Source: CAG-533 sp964589375 (GTDB lineage Bacteria; Bacillota_I; Bacilli_A; RF39; UBA660). Taken from it: 15,068 bases of DNA. The notes below the pieces were generated by a model, which did not search any database, had not been told where the DNA came from, and saw only the letters and a list, made by a program, of their open reading frames with translations. The position numbers and the translations under genes were made by a program. The stretch is taken from the NCBI GenBank assembly GCA_964589375.1, contig CAZPSA010000030.1, forward strand, positions 1-15,068, read 5' to 3'. Position 1 is the stretch's first letter. The number at the start of each line of letters is the position of its first letter. Positions 5,706-12,696 of the stretch are shown here, in pieces.

Positions 5706-7823
5706 ATGAATGAAATAGTAATTGCTGAATTAAGCACTGAATTAAATATCAAAAATAGTCAAATAAAGGTAGTACTAGGGCTGCTACAAGAAGGAGCAAC
5801 TATACCTTTTATTGCTAGGTATCGTAAAGAAGCAACCGGTGGTTTAAATGAAAATGATATTGCTAAAATTGAAGAAAAATATAAATATTATAATAAGTTA
5901 ATGGAAAGAAAAGAAGCCGTAATTAAATTAATAGATGAAAAGGGTCTTCTTACGGATGAAATAAGAAACAATATTTTAGCTTGTACAAAATTAGTTGAAG
6001 TTGAGGATATATATCTTCCTTATAAGGAAAAGAAGAAAACAAAAGCAACTGAAGCTATAAACCTAGGATTAGAACCATTAGCAAAATTAATTATGTCATT
6101 TCCAACTAAAGGCGATTTTTCTTCATTATGTCAAATTGTATCTGTTGAAGAGAGCATAGCATATGAAAATACTAAATATATAATTAGTGAGTGGATTAGT
6201 GATAACGCATATTATCGTAAATTTGTCAGAAATTATATCTTTCATAATGGTAGTATTATTGCTAAGATAAAGAAAAATGCTCAAGATGATAAAAAAACAT
6301 ATGAGATGTATTATGATTTTACAGAAAAAATCAAATATGCAAAAAGTTATCGTGTTCTTGCCATAAATCGAGGCGAAAAAGAAGGTATTTTAAGTGTCAA
6401 ATTAGATTATGATAACGATTATATATTTAACTACTTAAAGAATAAGATAATAAAAAATTCAGCATCCTTTGTTTGTAAATATGTTGAAGATGCTATTTTA
6501 GATGCTTTAAAAAGATTAATATATCCATCTATTGAAAGAGAAATTAGAAGCGAACTTACGGAAAATGCCGAAGATAATGCAATAGATGTTTTTAAAAACA
6601 ATTTAGAACAGCTTTTAATGACAAGACCATTACATGGATATCGTGTATTAGGATTTGATCCGGCATTTAGAACTGGCTGCAAACTTGCTTGTTTAGATGA
6701 AAAGGGTAATGTACTTCATATCGATAAAATATATCCTCATGAGCCCCATAATGATAAAGAAGGTGCTAAGAGAAAAGTATTAGAACTTATTAAAAAGTAT
6801 AATTTAAATCTTATCGCAATAGGAAACGGTACTGCTTCAAGGGAAAGTGAAGATTTTATTGCTAACACAATCAAAGAATTAAATGATGTTTATTATATAA
6901 TTGTTAGTGAAGCGGGCGCTAGTGTTTATTCTGCTTCAAAAGAAGCTCAAAGAGAATTTCCTGATTATGAAGTTGAAGAACGTTCTGCGGTAAGTATTGG
7001 AAGGAGAGTTATAGATCCTCTTTCAGAATTGGTTAAGATTGATCCTAAAAGTATTGGAGTAGGTGAATATCAACATGATGTTAACAATAAAAAATTAACT
7101 GAAACTCTTGACTATACAGTTAGTAAAGTTGTGAACAATGTTGGCGTAAATATAAACACTGCATCTTCATTTATTTTAAAATATGTTTCAGGACTTACAA
7201 AAAGTGTAATTGATAAAATAATGAAGCATAAGGAAACTAACGATTTTAAAGATAGAACAGAACTAAGGAAGATAACATCAGAAAAAGTATATGAACTATC
7301 TGTTGGATTTCTCAGAATAAATGGTAAAAATGCTTTGGATAATACAGGAATACATCCTGAAAGTTACCAAGTGGCATATGATTTACTAGAATTTTTAAAT
7401 TTAGATTTAACTAACATTAATACTATGGAATTTAAGCAAAAACTAGAGAATATCAATATAAAAGATGTTTTAAATCATGTAAATAGTGATGAATATACTA
7501 TTGAAGATATAATAAAAGAGTTAAAAAATCCTGGGTTAGACCCTCGAACTGAAGCTCCAAGTCCAATATTAAGAAATGATATTTTAACTTTAGATGACCT
7601 AAAAGTTGGTATGGAATTAAAGGGTACAGTACGTAATGTGGCTACATTTGGAGCTTTTGTTGACATTGGGTTACATGATGATGGTTTACTTCATATTTCG
7701 AAAATGAGCAAAGAATTTGTCAAGGATCCTAAAGAGATTGTAAACGTTGGTGATATAATTACTGTCTATATTGATAGTGTTAATAAAGATAAGAAACAAG
7801 TTTCCCTGTCTTTAATAAAATAA
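5706..7823 (+). CDS. tex: Tex, RNA-binding transcription accessory protein
   Basis: This is the 705-residue Tex protein, a cytoplasmic nucleic-acid-binding protein conserved across bacteria and related in architecture to eukaryotic Spt6. The N-terminal helical region carries the hallmark GATIPFIARYRKEATGGLNE (about 31-50) and LVEVEDIYLPYKEKKKTKAT. A YqgF/RNase-H-like fold starts at about 311 (YRVLGFDPAFRTGCKLA). The strongly conserved SIGRRVIDPLSELVKIDPKS then IGVGEYQHDV precedes the helix-hairpin-helix region (about 473-560). The C-terminal S1 RNA-binding domain spans about 632-705 (GTVRNVATFGAFVDIGLHDD, GLLHISKMS). Length is slightly below the usual 720-780 but all domains are present. Start ATG has GAGGT eight bases upstream. 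It stands alone after a terminator. Symbol and function are confident. Confidence 0.96.
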   Translation: MNEIVIAELSTELNIKNSQIKVVLGLLQEGATIPFIARYRKEATGGLNENDIAKIEEKYKYYNKLMERKEAVIKLIDEKGLLTDEIRNNILACTKLVEVEDIYLPYKEKKKTKATEAINLGLEPLAKLIMSFPTKGDFSSLCQIVSVEESIAYENTKYIISEWISDNAYYRKFVRNYIFHNGSIIAKIKKNAQDDKKTYEMYYDFTEKIKYAKSYRVLAINRGEKEGILSVKLDYDNDYIFNYLKNKIIKNSASFVCKYVEDAILDALKRLIYPSIEREIRSELTENAEDNAIDVFKNNLEQLLMTRPLHGYRVLGFDPAFRTGCKLACLDEKGNVLHIDKIYPHEPHNDKEGAKRKVLELIKKYNLNLIAIGNGTASRESEDFIANTIKELNDVYYIIVSEAGASVYSASKEAQREFPDYEVEERSAVSIGRRVIDPLSELVKIDPKSIGVGEYQHDVNNKKLTETLDYTVSKVVNNVGVNINTASSFILKYVSGLTKSVIDKIMKHKETNDFKDRTELRKITSEKVYELSVGFLRINGKNALDNTGIHPESYQVAYDLLEFLNLDLTNINTMEFKQKLENINIKDVLNHVNSDEYTIEDIIKELKNPGLDPRTEAPSPILRNDILTLDDLKVGMELKGTVRNVATFGAFVDIGLHDDGLLHISKMSKEFVKDPKEIVNVGDIITVYIDSVNKDKKQVSLSLIK

Positions 7824-7909
7824 TAGTTTGAATAAATATATATTTTTATTAAAGATTGTAAATTATATTCATTAATTTACGCGAAAATCTTGAAATTTTT
7901 CAAATTCGC

Positions 7910-7938
7910 TTGATATTTTAACAAGATATTGCTATAAT
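7910..7938 (+). promoter_or_regulatory. Strong promoter of tRNA-Gly
   Basis: TTGATA (7910-7915) and TATAAT (7933-7938) are 17 bases apart, with TGC directly before the -10 (an extended -10). The tRNA starts 20 bases past the -10. An imperfect inverted repeat, GCGAA (7881-7885) / TTCGC (7905-7909) with an inner TTGAA/TTCAA, abuts the -35. Confidence 0.85.
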
Positions 7939-7957
7939 TAACCTTGTTAAATGAATT

Positions 7958-8031
7958 GCAGGTGTGGTTCAATGGTAGAACTTCAGCCTTCCAAGCTGAT
8001 AACGTGAGTTCGATTCTCATCACCTGCTCCA
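7958..8031 (+). tRNA. tRNA-Gly (anticodon UCC)
   Basis: A full cloverleaf can be drawn. The acceptor arms GCAGGTG (7958-7964) and CACCTGC (8021-8027) pair perfectly. The D arm is GTTC/GAAC. The anticodon stem TCAGC/GCTGA (7983-7987, 7995-7999) has loop CTTCCAA and anticodon TCC at 7990-7992. The T arm contains GTTCGATTC. The discriminator is T and CCA is encoded (8029-8031). It has its own promoter and no other tRNA beside it. Its 3' end faces a tyrosine recombinase gene nine bases away, the usual arrangement when a tRNA is an integration site. Confidence 0.96.
8008..8031 (+). other. Possible integration (att) site at the tRNA-Gly 3' end
   Basis: The T arm and acceptor 3' half of this tRNA lie immediately beside the 3' end of a tyrosine recombinase, the position where such enzymes usually recombine. 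I found no second copy of this segment in the window, so the far end of any element is absent, lost or outside. Inference from arrangement only. Confidence 0.3.
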
Positions 8032-8040
8032 ATTTTTAGG

Positions 8041-8919
8041 TTAAAACGGCTTTTTAAGTCGCTTTAATAAAGATTTAAATAGGGTAAAGAAATTAAATCT
8101 TAATGAATTAAGGGTATTAAATACTCTTTTTTCTTGTGTTAAATCAGTATGACTATAAATATCTAATGTAGTGCTAACTTTACTATGTCCTAATCTTCGG
8201 GAAATTTCATTAATGACAATACCTTTTCGTTGTAATAGAGTAGTATGGCTATGTCTAAATTGATGAAGAGTAATTGGTCGAATATTTGCTTTTTTACAAG
8301 CTTGTTCTTTTCTCCTATTAATTGTACTAGGCGATAAAGGTTTATTTCCACCAAAGATGTAAAAATCATCATTAAAAGAATATTTTTCTTTATATAAATC
8401 TTTTAATTTAAGCAAGTCTTTTTTTAATTGTTTGTCAATTACAACGTTTCTAATTGAAGAAAAGGTTTTTGGCGTTGTTATAGCACGTTTTCCGTGGCTT
8501 TCCATGGTTTTAGTAATAATTATATAATTATCTTTTAAATCGCTAAATTTAAGTGCCAATGCTTCTCCAGAACGTACGCCTGTAAAAAACAATAAATTAA
8601 AAAACTGCTTATATATTTCTTCATCCACATACTTAATAAATGTTTTAAACTCTTTAAGGGTGTAAAAATCGTATTTGCTTTTTTCATATTTTTTTCTAAA
8701 ACAACCTACATTGCTAATAATAGTTTTTTCAAAACCATAGAATTTTTTACAATATTCAAAAAAACCGCTTAATATGTAATATAGATTTTTATTTTGATTA
8801 TTAGCAAATTCTTTTTCTAGTATGAAATTTTCCCGTTCTAAAATGTTTTGACTAGTAATTTCTTCTATATACATTTTTTCAAAAAAAGGTAAAATGTGAA
8901 CTTCAAACTTATATTTCAT
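8041..8919 (-). CDS. Tyrosine recombinase (phage/ICE integrase), N-terminally truncated
   Basis: This is a site-specific recombinase of the Tn916/phage integrase type. The catalytic domain is intact: R116 (TGVRSGEALAL), K151 (TPKTFSSIR), H219 and R222 (HQFRHSHTT), H245 (RRLGHS) and the nucleophile Y255 (DIYSHT). The 292 residues start inside the core-binding domain at KYKFEVHILPFF. Full-length relatives are near 370-400 residues and carry an arm-type DNA-binding domain ahead of this point, absent here. The ATG has no Shine-Dalgarno. In-frame codons continue upstream from it to 8962 (ELKNSSYTT before MKYKFE), keeping the family pattern, until a TAA at 8967-8965. The gene is therefore probably a 5'-truncated remnant. 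It points toward tRNA-Gly, its likely target. Catalytic capacity is plausible but expression is doubtful. Confidence 0.85.
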   Translation of the reverse strand: MKYKFEVHILPFFEKMYIEEITSQNILERENFILEKEFANNQNKNLYYILSGFFEYCKKFYGFEKTIISNVGCFRKKYEKSKYDFYTLKEFKTFIKYVDEEIYKQFFNLLFFTGVRSGEALALKFSDLKDNYIIITKTMESHGKRAITTPKTFSSIRNVVIDKQLKKDLLKLKDLYKEKYSFNDDFYIFGGNKPLSPSTINRRKEQACKKANIRPITLHQFRHSHTTLLQRKGIVINEISRRLGHSKVSTTLDIYSHTDLTQEKRVFNTLNSLRFNFFTLFKSLLKRLKKPF

Positions 8920-8964
8920 AGTAGTGTAGCTAGAGTTTTTTAGTTCTTTTGTATCTGTAAATAA
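8920..8964 (-). pseudogene. Remnant codons of the integrase 5' region
   Basis: Reading upstream of the integrase ATG in the same frame gives 15 further sense codons (LFTDTKELKNSSYTT) before a TAA at 8967-8965, with no start codon among them. The pattern S-x-Y-x-x-x-K-Y joins smoothly to the HILPFF segment as in intact integrases. This supports loss of the true start. Beyond the TAA no frame gave me a convincing continuation. Confidence 0.5.
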
Positions 8965-9014
8965 TTATCAAAAAAATAATATTTGCAATTTTTATAAACA
9001 TGTACATATACCTA

Positions 9015-9043
9015 TTGCATTATTTTCATATAATTGGTATTAT
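9015..9043 (+). promoter_or_regulatory. Promoter of the marR-ABC-flavodoxin operon
   Basis: TTGCAT (9015-9020) and TATTAT (9038-9043) are separated by 17 bases, with TGG before the -10 (extended -10). The last base of the -10 is the first base of the upstream palindromic operator, so repressor binding would block initiation directly. Confidence 0.75.
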
Positions 9044-9061
9044 ATCTAATAGTGTTAGATA
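9043..9061 (+). promoter_or_regulatory. Probable MarR operator 1 (marR promoter)
   Basis: The palindrome TATCTAA-TAGTG-TTAGATA has perfect seven-base arms and a five-base spacer. It covers the start-point region of the marR promoter. The same core recurs before the ABC gene (9531-9547), which strongly suggests both bind the same regulator. Confidence 0.75.
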
Positions 9062-9072
9062 AAAACATTAAT

Positions 9073-9080
9073 GGTGGTGA
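9073..9080 (+). promoter_or_regulatory. Ribosome binding site that decides the marR start
   Basis: GGTGGTGA lies four bases before ATG 9085. An upstream in-frame ATG-type start near 9034 would lie at or before the transcription start and within the promoter, so ATG 9085 is the real start. Confidence 0.8.
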
Positions 9081-9084
9081 GTTT

Positions 9085-9507
9085 ATGAGTATTGAAGAAT
9101 TAGCGGAAGTTATATTTCAGCAGTTTAAACCCAATTCTTCTTCTTCTTTAGCTGAAGTTTTAAATGATTTTAATCGTGGAGAAATAGGTGTATTAAGTTA
9201 TTTAGCTTTCAATAAAAACAAAGTATCAGCAGGAGAACTAAGCGAAAAACTAAATGTAACAACAGCTCGTATTGCTAGCATTTTAAACTCTTTAGAAAAC
9301 AAAGAATGTGTTGAAAGAAAAGAAGACAACTTAGATAAAAGAAAAACATTGGTTTTCATAACTGTAAAAGGCAAAAGTCTAGCTAGTAATACTAAAAATG
9401 AAGTTATCAAAAAAATTATTAAAGTAATTGAAGAAGTTGGTTACGAAGAAATTAAAAATTATATTAAAACCGCAACAAAAATAAAAAAAGTATTAGAAGA
9501 GCAGTAA
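9085..9507 (+). CDS. MarR family transcriptional regulator
   Basis: This 140-residue protein has the MarR winged helix-turn-helix fold. It runs from an N-terminal dimerisation helix (about 1-30) through GEIGVLSYLAFNKNKVSAGE to the helix-turn-helix LSEKLNVTTARIASILNSLE (about 52-71). The wing is VERKEDNLDKRKTLVFITVK (about 76-95), with the family's D-x-R-K turn. C-terminal helices complete the dimer interface. MarR proteins bind palindromes as dimers and usually repress their own operon, releasing DNA on binding small molecules or on oxidation. Here a matching palindrome sits on its own promoter and another precedes the next gene. The ABC transporter gene starts 54 bases downstream and a flavodoxin follows, so the protein probably controls an efflux/redox module. 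One cysteine (C75) lies between the recognition helix and wing; whether it senses redox state is open. Inducer unknown. Confidence 0.9.
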   Translation: MSIEELAEVIFQQFKPNSSSSLAEVLNDFNRGEIGVLSYLAFNKNKVSAGELSEKLNVTTARIASILNSLENKECVERKEDNLDKRKTLVFITVKGKSLASNTKNEVIKKIIKVIEEVGYEEIKNYIKTATKIKKVLEEQ

Positions 9508-9530
9508 TAACTGCTTAAAAAAATAATGAA

Positions 9531-9547
9531 TATCTAACAGTGTTAGG
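9531..9547 (+). promoter_or_regulatory. Probable MarR operator 2 (before the ABC gene)
   Basis: TATCTAACAGTGTTAGG contains CTAACA-G-TGTTAG with perfect six-base arms. It shares TATCTAA-N5-TTAG and the AGTG spacer bases with operator 1. It ends directly at the Shine-Dalgarno AAAGGAAG (9548-9555) of the ABC gene. I see no convincing -35/-10 pair just upstream, so it may act as a transcription roadblock or control a weak internal promoter. Confidence 0.7.
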
Positions 9548-9561
9548 AAAGGAAGAATGTT

Positions 9562-12135
9562 ATGTTAGAATTAAAAAAAATCAGTAAAACCTATAAGACA
9601 GAAGATTTAAAGCAAACTGCTCTTGATGATGTGAGTATTAATTTTCGTAAAAATGAGTTTGCTTCAATACTAGGACCAAGTGGTTCTGGTAAAACTACCT
9701 TGTTAAATATAATAGGAGGTCTTGATCACTATACTAAAGGCGATTTAGTAATTAATGAAATAAGTACTAAAAAATATGATGATAGAGCCTGGGATTCATA
9801 TCGAAATCACCGTATTGGATTTGTTTTTCAAAATTACAATTTAATTCCACATCAAACAATTCTATCTAATGTTGAACTTGCTCTTACTTTAAGTGGTATA
9901 TCAAAATCGGAAAGACGTAAAAGAGCTAAGGAAGCTTTAAAAAAGGTTGGTTTAGAAAATCATCAAAATAAAAAGCCTAGTCAGTTATCCGGTGGTCAAA
10001 TGCAAAGAGTTGCCATTGCCAGAGCTTTGGTAAATGAGCCCGATATATTGCTTGCAGATGAGCCTACTGGTGCCTTGGATACTAAAACTAGTATTCAAAT
10101 AATGGAACTTATTAAAGAAATTGCGAAAGAAAAACTTGTTATTATGGTTACTCATAATCCAGAATTAGCAAAAAAATATTCAACTCGGATAATTGAGTTA
10201 CAAGATGGTAAAATAGTTAGTGATTCCAATCCATATGATGGCAAGAAAAATACCCGAGAAAGTCAAAATACTCAACAAGTTAAAAGTCAGAAAACATCTA
10301 TGAATTATAAAACGGCTTTAACATTATCGTTAAATAACTTAATAACTAAAAAATGGCGTACTATTCTTACCGCTTTTGCTGGTTCTATCGGTATTATTGG
10401 AATTGCCCTTATTTTATCTTTATCAAATGGCGTAAGTAATTATATTACTAGAGTACAAGAAGAAACATTAACCTCATATCCATTATCTATAACTGAAAGT
10501 ACTATTGATTTAACATCAACTATATCTGAAAGAAGAGAAGAAATCTTAAATGCCCAAAAAGAAGCTTCTAAAAGCGAAAATAAGATTTATTCAAACAATA
10601 CAATTACTGATACTTTATCCTTAATGAGTAGTAAAGCAAGTACTAATAATTTAGAACAATTTAAAAAATATATAGATAATAACGATAGTAATATTAAAGA
10701 TTATACTACCGCAATTAGTTATGAATATAATCTTAATTTACAATTATTTAAATCTGATACTTCAAAAGGTATAGTTAAAGTTAATCCTAATACTGTATTA
10801 GAAAGCATCAATATAAGTTCAAATGCTATGACTTCAAATTTTATGTTTAATGATGTCTTCTCAAAAATGTTTGAAAATGAAGAAATAAACAATAAAATGT
10901 ATCAATTAGTAAGTGGCAAAATGCCGGAAAATTATAATGAAGTTGTACTTTTAGTTGATAAAGATAATCGAATAAGTGACTATGTATTATATGCCCTTGG
11001 TATAAAAGACCAAAAGGAATTAGAAGAATATTATGAAAAAATAACTAAGGGAGAAGAAATAGTAACTGAACAGTTATCTTTTGATTATGAAGATTTAATT
11101 GGTTTAACTTATAAGTTATTACTAAATACGGATTATTATACTAAAGAAAATGGGATTTGGATTGATAAAAGCGAAGATAGTAAATATTTAAAATCTAAAT
11201 TAGATAATGCCGAAGAAATAAAAGTTGTTGGAATAGTTAAGCCCAAAGATGATTGGACTGGTGCTAGTACGTCTCTTGGGGGAATATTATATTCAAAAGA
11301 TTTGGAAAGTTATGTAATTGAGAAGATTAATGCAAGTAAAATCGTAAAAGAGCAACAAAATAATCCTGAAAAAAATGTTATAACTGGTTTAAAATTTTCT
11401 AATGATGAATTTAATATGAATAATTTAGGTTCTAAACAAAGAGAGTATTTGCAATCTCTTTCTCCGGAAGAATTAGCAAATGTTATTTCTAAGTATAAGG
11501 AACAAGCTGGTTCTACTTATGATACAGTTATGGCAGAATTGGGAGCGGTAAATTTAGATAAGCCGTCTAGTATAAATATTTATGCTAAAGATTTTGCTTC
11601 TAAGGATGAAATAAAAAATATTATTGAAGCTTACAATCAAATACAAGAAGAAGAGGGAAATCCTGGTAATGTTATAACTTATACAGATTTAGTTGGAATA
11701 TTGATGTCATCTATAACTGATATTGTAGATATAATTAGTTATATTTTAATCGGCTTTGTATCAATTTCTTTGGTTGTATCGAGTATCATGATTGGTATAA
11801 TCACTTATATTTCAGTTTTGGAAAGAACAAAGGAAATTGGCATTTTAAGAGCGATTGGAGCAAGTAAAAAAGATGTTACTCATGTCTTTAACTCTGAAAC
11901 ATTAATTGTTGGAACTGCTGCTGGTATCTTTGGTATTATTGCAACTATTATTCTTAATATCCCACTAAATCTAATTATTAATAAACTAGCTGGGGTTAAT
12001 AATTTAAGCTCATTGCCATTAACTGGTGCTATTATATTAATTCTAATAAGTATTGTCTTGACTATGGTAGCTGGACTTATTCCGGCCCGTATAGCTAGCA
12101 AAAAAGACCCAGTTGAGGCTTTAAGAAGTGAGTAG
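9562..12135 (+). CDS. ABC transporter with fused ATPase and FtsX-like permease
   Basis: This 857-residue protein joins an ABC ATPase of the MacB/LolD type to a permease. The ATPase (1-about 220) has Walker A GPSGSGKT (38-45), Q-loop Q90, signature LSGGQ (142-146), Walker B ILLADE (162-167) and H-loop H198. A polar linker (about 220-245) leads to one membrane helix (about 268-288). An extracytoplasmic domain of some 430 residues (about 290-720) follows, then three more helices (about 725-850). The conserved FtsX motif ERTKEIGILRAIGASKKDV falls near 753-771. MacB has the same order, but its periplasmic domain is about half this size. Such transporters are mechanotransmission exporters, often for peptides or lipophilic toxins, and act as dimers. 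The flavodoxin starts 11 bases after its stop. The preceding palindrome indicates MarR control. Substrate unknown; an export or resistance role is inferred. Confidence 0.93.
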   Translation: MLELKKISKTYKTEDLKQTALDDVSINFRKNEFASILGPSGSGKTTLLNIIGGLDHYTKGDLVINEISTKKYDDRAWDSYRNHRIGFVFQNYNLIPHQTILSNVELALTLSGISKSERRKRAKEALKKVGLENHQNKKPSQLSGGQMQRVAIARALVNEPDILLADEPTGALDTKTSIQIMELIKEIAKEKLVIMVTHNPELAKKYSTRIIELQDGKIVSDSNPYDGKKNTRESQNTQQVKSQKTSMNYKTALTLSLNNLITKKWRTILTAFAGSIGIIGIALILSLSNGVSNYITRVQEETLTSYPLSITESTIDLTSTISERREEILNAQKEASKSENKIYSNNTITDTLSLMSSKASTNNLEQFKKYIDNNDSNIKDYTTAISYEYNLNLQLFKSDTSKGIVKVNPNTVLESINISSNAMTSNFMFNDVFSKMFENEEINNKMYQLVSGKMPENYNEVVLLVDKDNRISDYVLYALGIKDQKELEEYYEKITKGEEIVTEQLSFDYEDLIGLTYKLLLNTDYYTKENGIWIDKSEDSKYLKSKLDNAEEIKVVGIVKPKDDWTGASTSLGGILYSKDLESYVIEKINASKIVKEQQNNPEKNVITGLKFSNDEFNMNNLGSKQREYLQSLSPEELANVISKYKEQAGSTYDTVMAELGAVNLDKPSSINIYAKDFASKDEIKNIIEAYNQIQEEEGNPGNVITYTDLVGILMSSITDIVDIISYILIGFVSISLVVSSIMIGIITYISVLERTKEIGILRAIGASKKDVTHVFNSETLIVGTAAGIFGIIATIILNIPLNLIINKLAGVNNLSSLPLTGAIILILISIVLTMVAGLIPARIASKKDPVEALRSE

Positions 12136-12146
12136 AAAGGAAAAAA

Positions 12147-12638
12147 ATGAAAAATTTAATAGTTTATTATTCATATGAAGGAAATACGGAAGTAATCGCC
12201 AAAGCATTAAAAGAAGAAATTAATGCCGATATTTTGAAAATAATTCCTCAGAAAGAAAAGCAAACAAAGAGCTTATTTCGCTTTGTATGGGGTGGTATTC
12301 AAGTATATATGACTAAAAAGCCTAAACTAGAAACTTATAGCGTTAACTTAAGTAAATACGATAATATTTTTATTGGCTCACCTTGTTGGTTTGGAACTTA
12401 TGCGCCTCCTATTAATACTTTTATAAGTGAAAATAAAATAAATGATAAAAACATATTCTTGTTTGTTTGTAATGGTGGAAATTTAAGAAATACTTGGCAA
12501 AATTATGAAGAAGCCCTTAAAAATAATAGAATTATATCTAAGTTAGATTTAGTTTATCCTTTAAAAAATGGTGCAGATAAAGCTAAAACGGACGCTATTA
12601 CGTGGGCTAAAGAAGCTTTAAATCAAGTTAGATATTAA
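12147..12638 (+). CDS. Flavodoxin-like FMN protein (Flavodoxin_4 type)
   Basis: This 163-residue cytoplasmic protein has the short-chain flavodoxin fold. The phosphate-binding loop is VYYSYEGNT (6-14). The FMN-ring contact segment is GSPCWFGTYAPPINTF (77-92), and VCNGGNLRNTW (107-117) is the third loop. These proteins carry electrons or act as small quinone/NAD(P)H oxidoreductases. C80 beside the flavin and C108 are visible; whether they matter is not known. The Shine-Dalgarno AGAAAGGA lies directly after the ABC stop codon and the start is 11 bases past it, so it is translated from the same transcript and probably under MarR control. The operon closes with a clear terminator. Pairing a flavodoxin with a MarR-regulated exporter suggests a response to redox-active or quinone-like compounds, which is inference. 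Confidence 0.88.
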   Translation: MKNLIVYYSYEGNTEVIAKALKEEINADILKIIPQKEKQTKSLFRFVWGGIQVYMTKKPKLETYSVNLSKYDNIFIGSPCWFGTYAPPINTFISENKINDKNIFLFVCNGGNLRNTWQNYEEALKNNRIISKLDLVYPLKNGADKAKTDAITWAKEALNQVRY

Positions 12639-12654
12639 TGCAACTTAGTAAAAT

Positions 12655-12686
12655 AAAATCAAGGTCAATTTTATACCTTGATTTTT
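12655..12686. terminator. Bidirectional terminator between flavodoxin and protease genes
   Basis: ATCAAGGT (12658-12665) and ACCTTGAT (12675-12682) form a perfect eight-base stem extended by AAA/TTT pairs, with a nine-base loop. T-rich tails occur on both strands (TTTTT on plus, TTTTATTTT on minus). It ends the MarR operon and the convergent protease gene. Confidence 0.88.
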
Positions 12687-12696
12687 ATATTTATAA

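Noticed and set aside
6431..7666. Minus-strand open frames inside tex (6431-6682 and 7475-7666)
   Set aside because: Both are antisense to a fully conserved Tex protein, and no promoter or RBS is visible.
8032..8075. Terminator just after tRNA-Gly
   Set aside because: Only a four-base stem with a G-T pair (CGGC/GTCG) and no proper T tail is visible.
8190..8372. Second minus-strand frame within the integrase
   Set aside because: It overlaps the catalytic-domain codons in another frame and does not extend or repair the integrase.
9034..9084. A longer MarR with a start near 9034
   Set aside because: The extra codons would overlap the promoter -10 and the operator, with no RBS. ATG 9085 has GGTGGTGA at the right distance.
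9562..12135. Calling the ABC transporter MacB
   Set aside because: The domain order fits, but the outside domain is about twice as long and no MacA-type adaptor is present, so a gene symbol would overstate the evidence.
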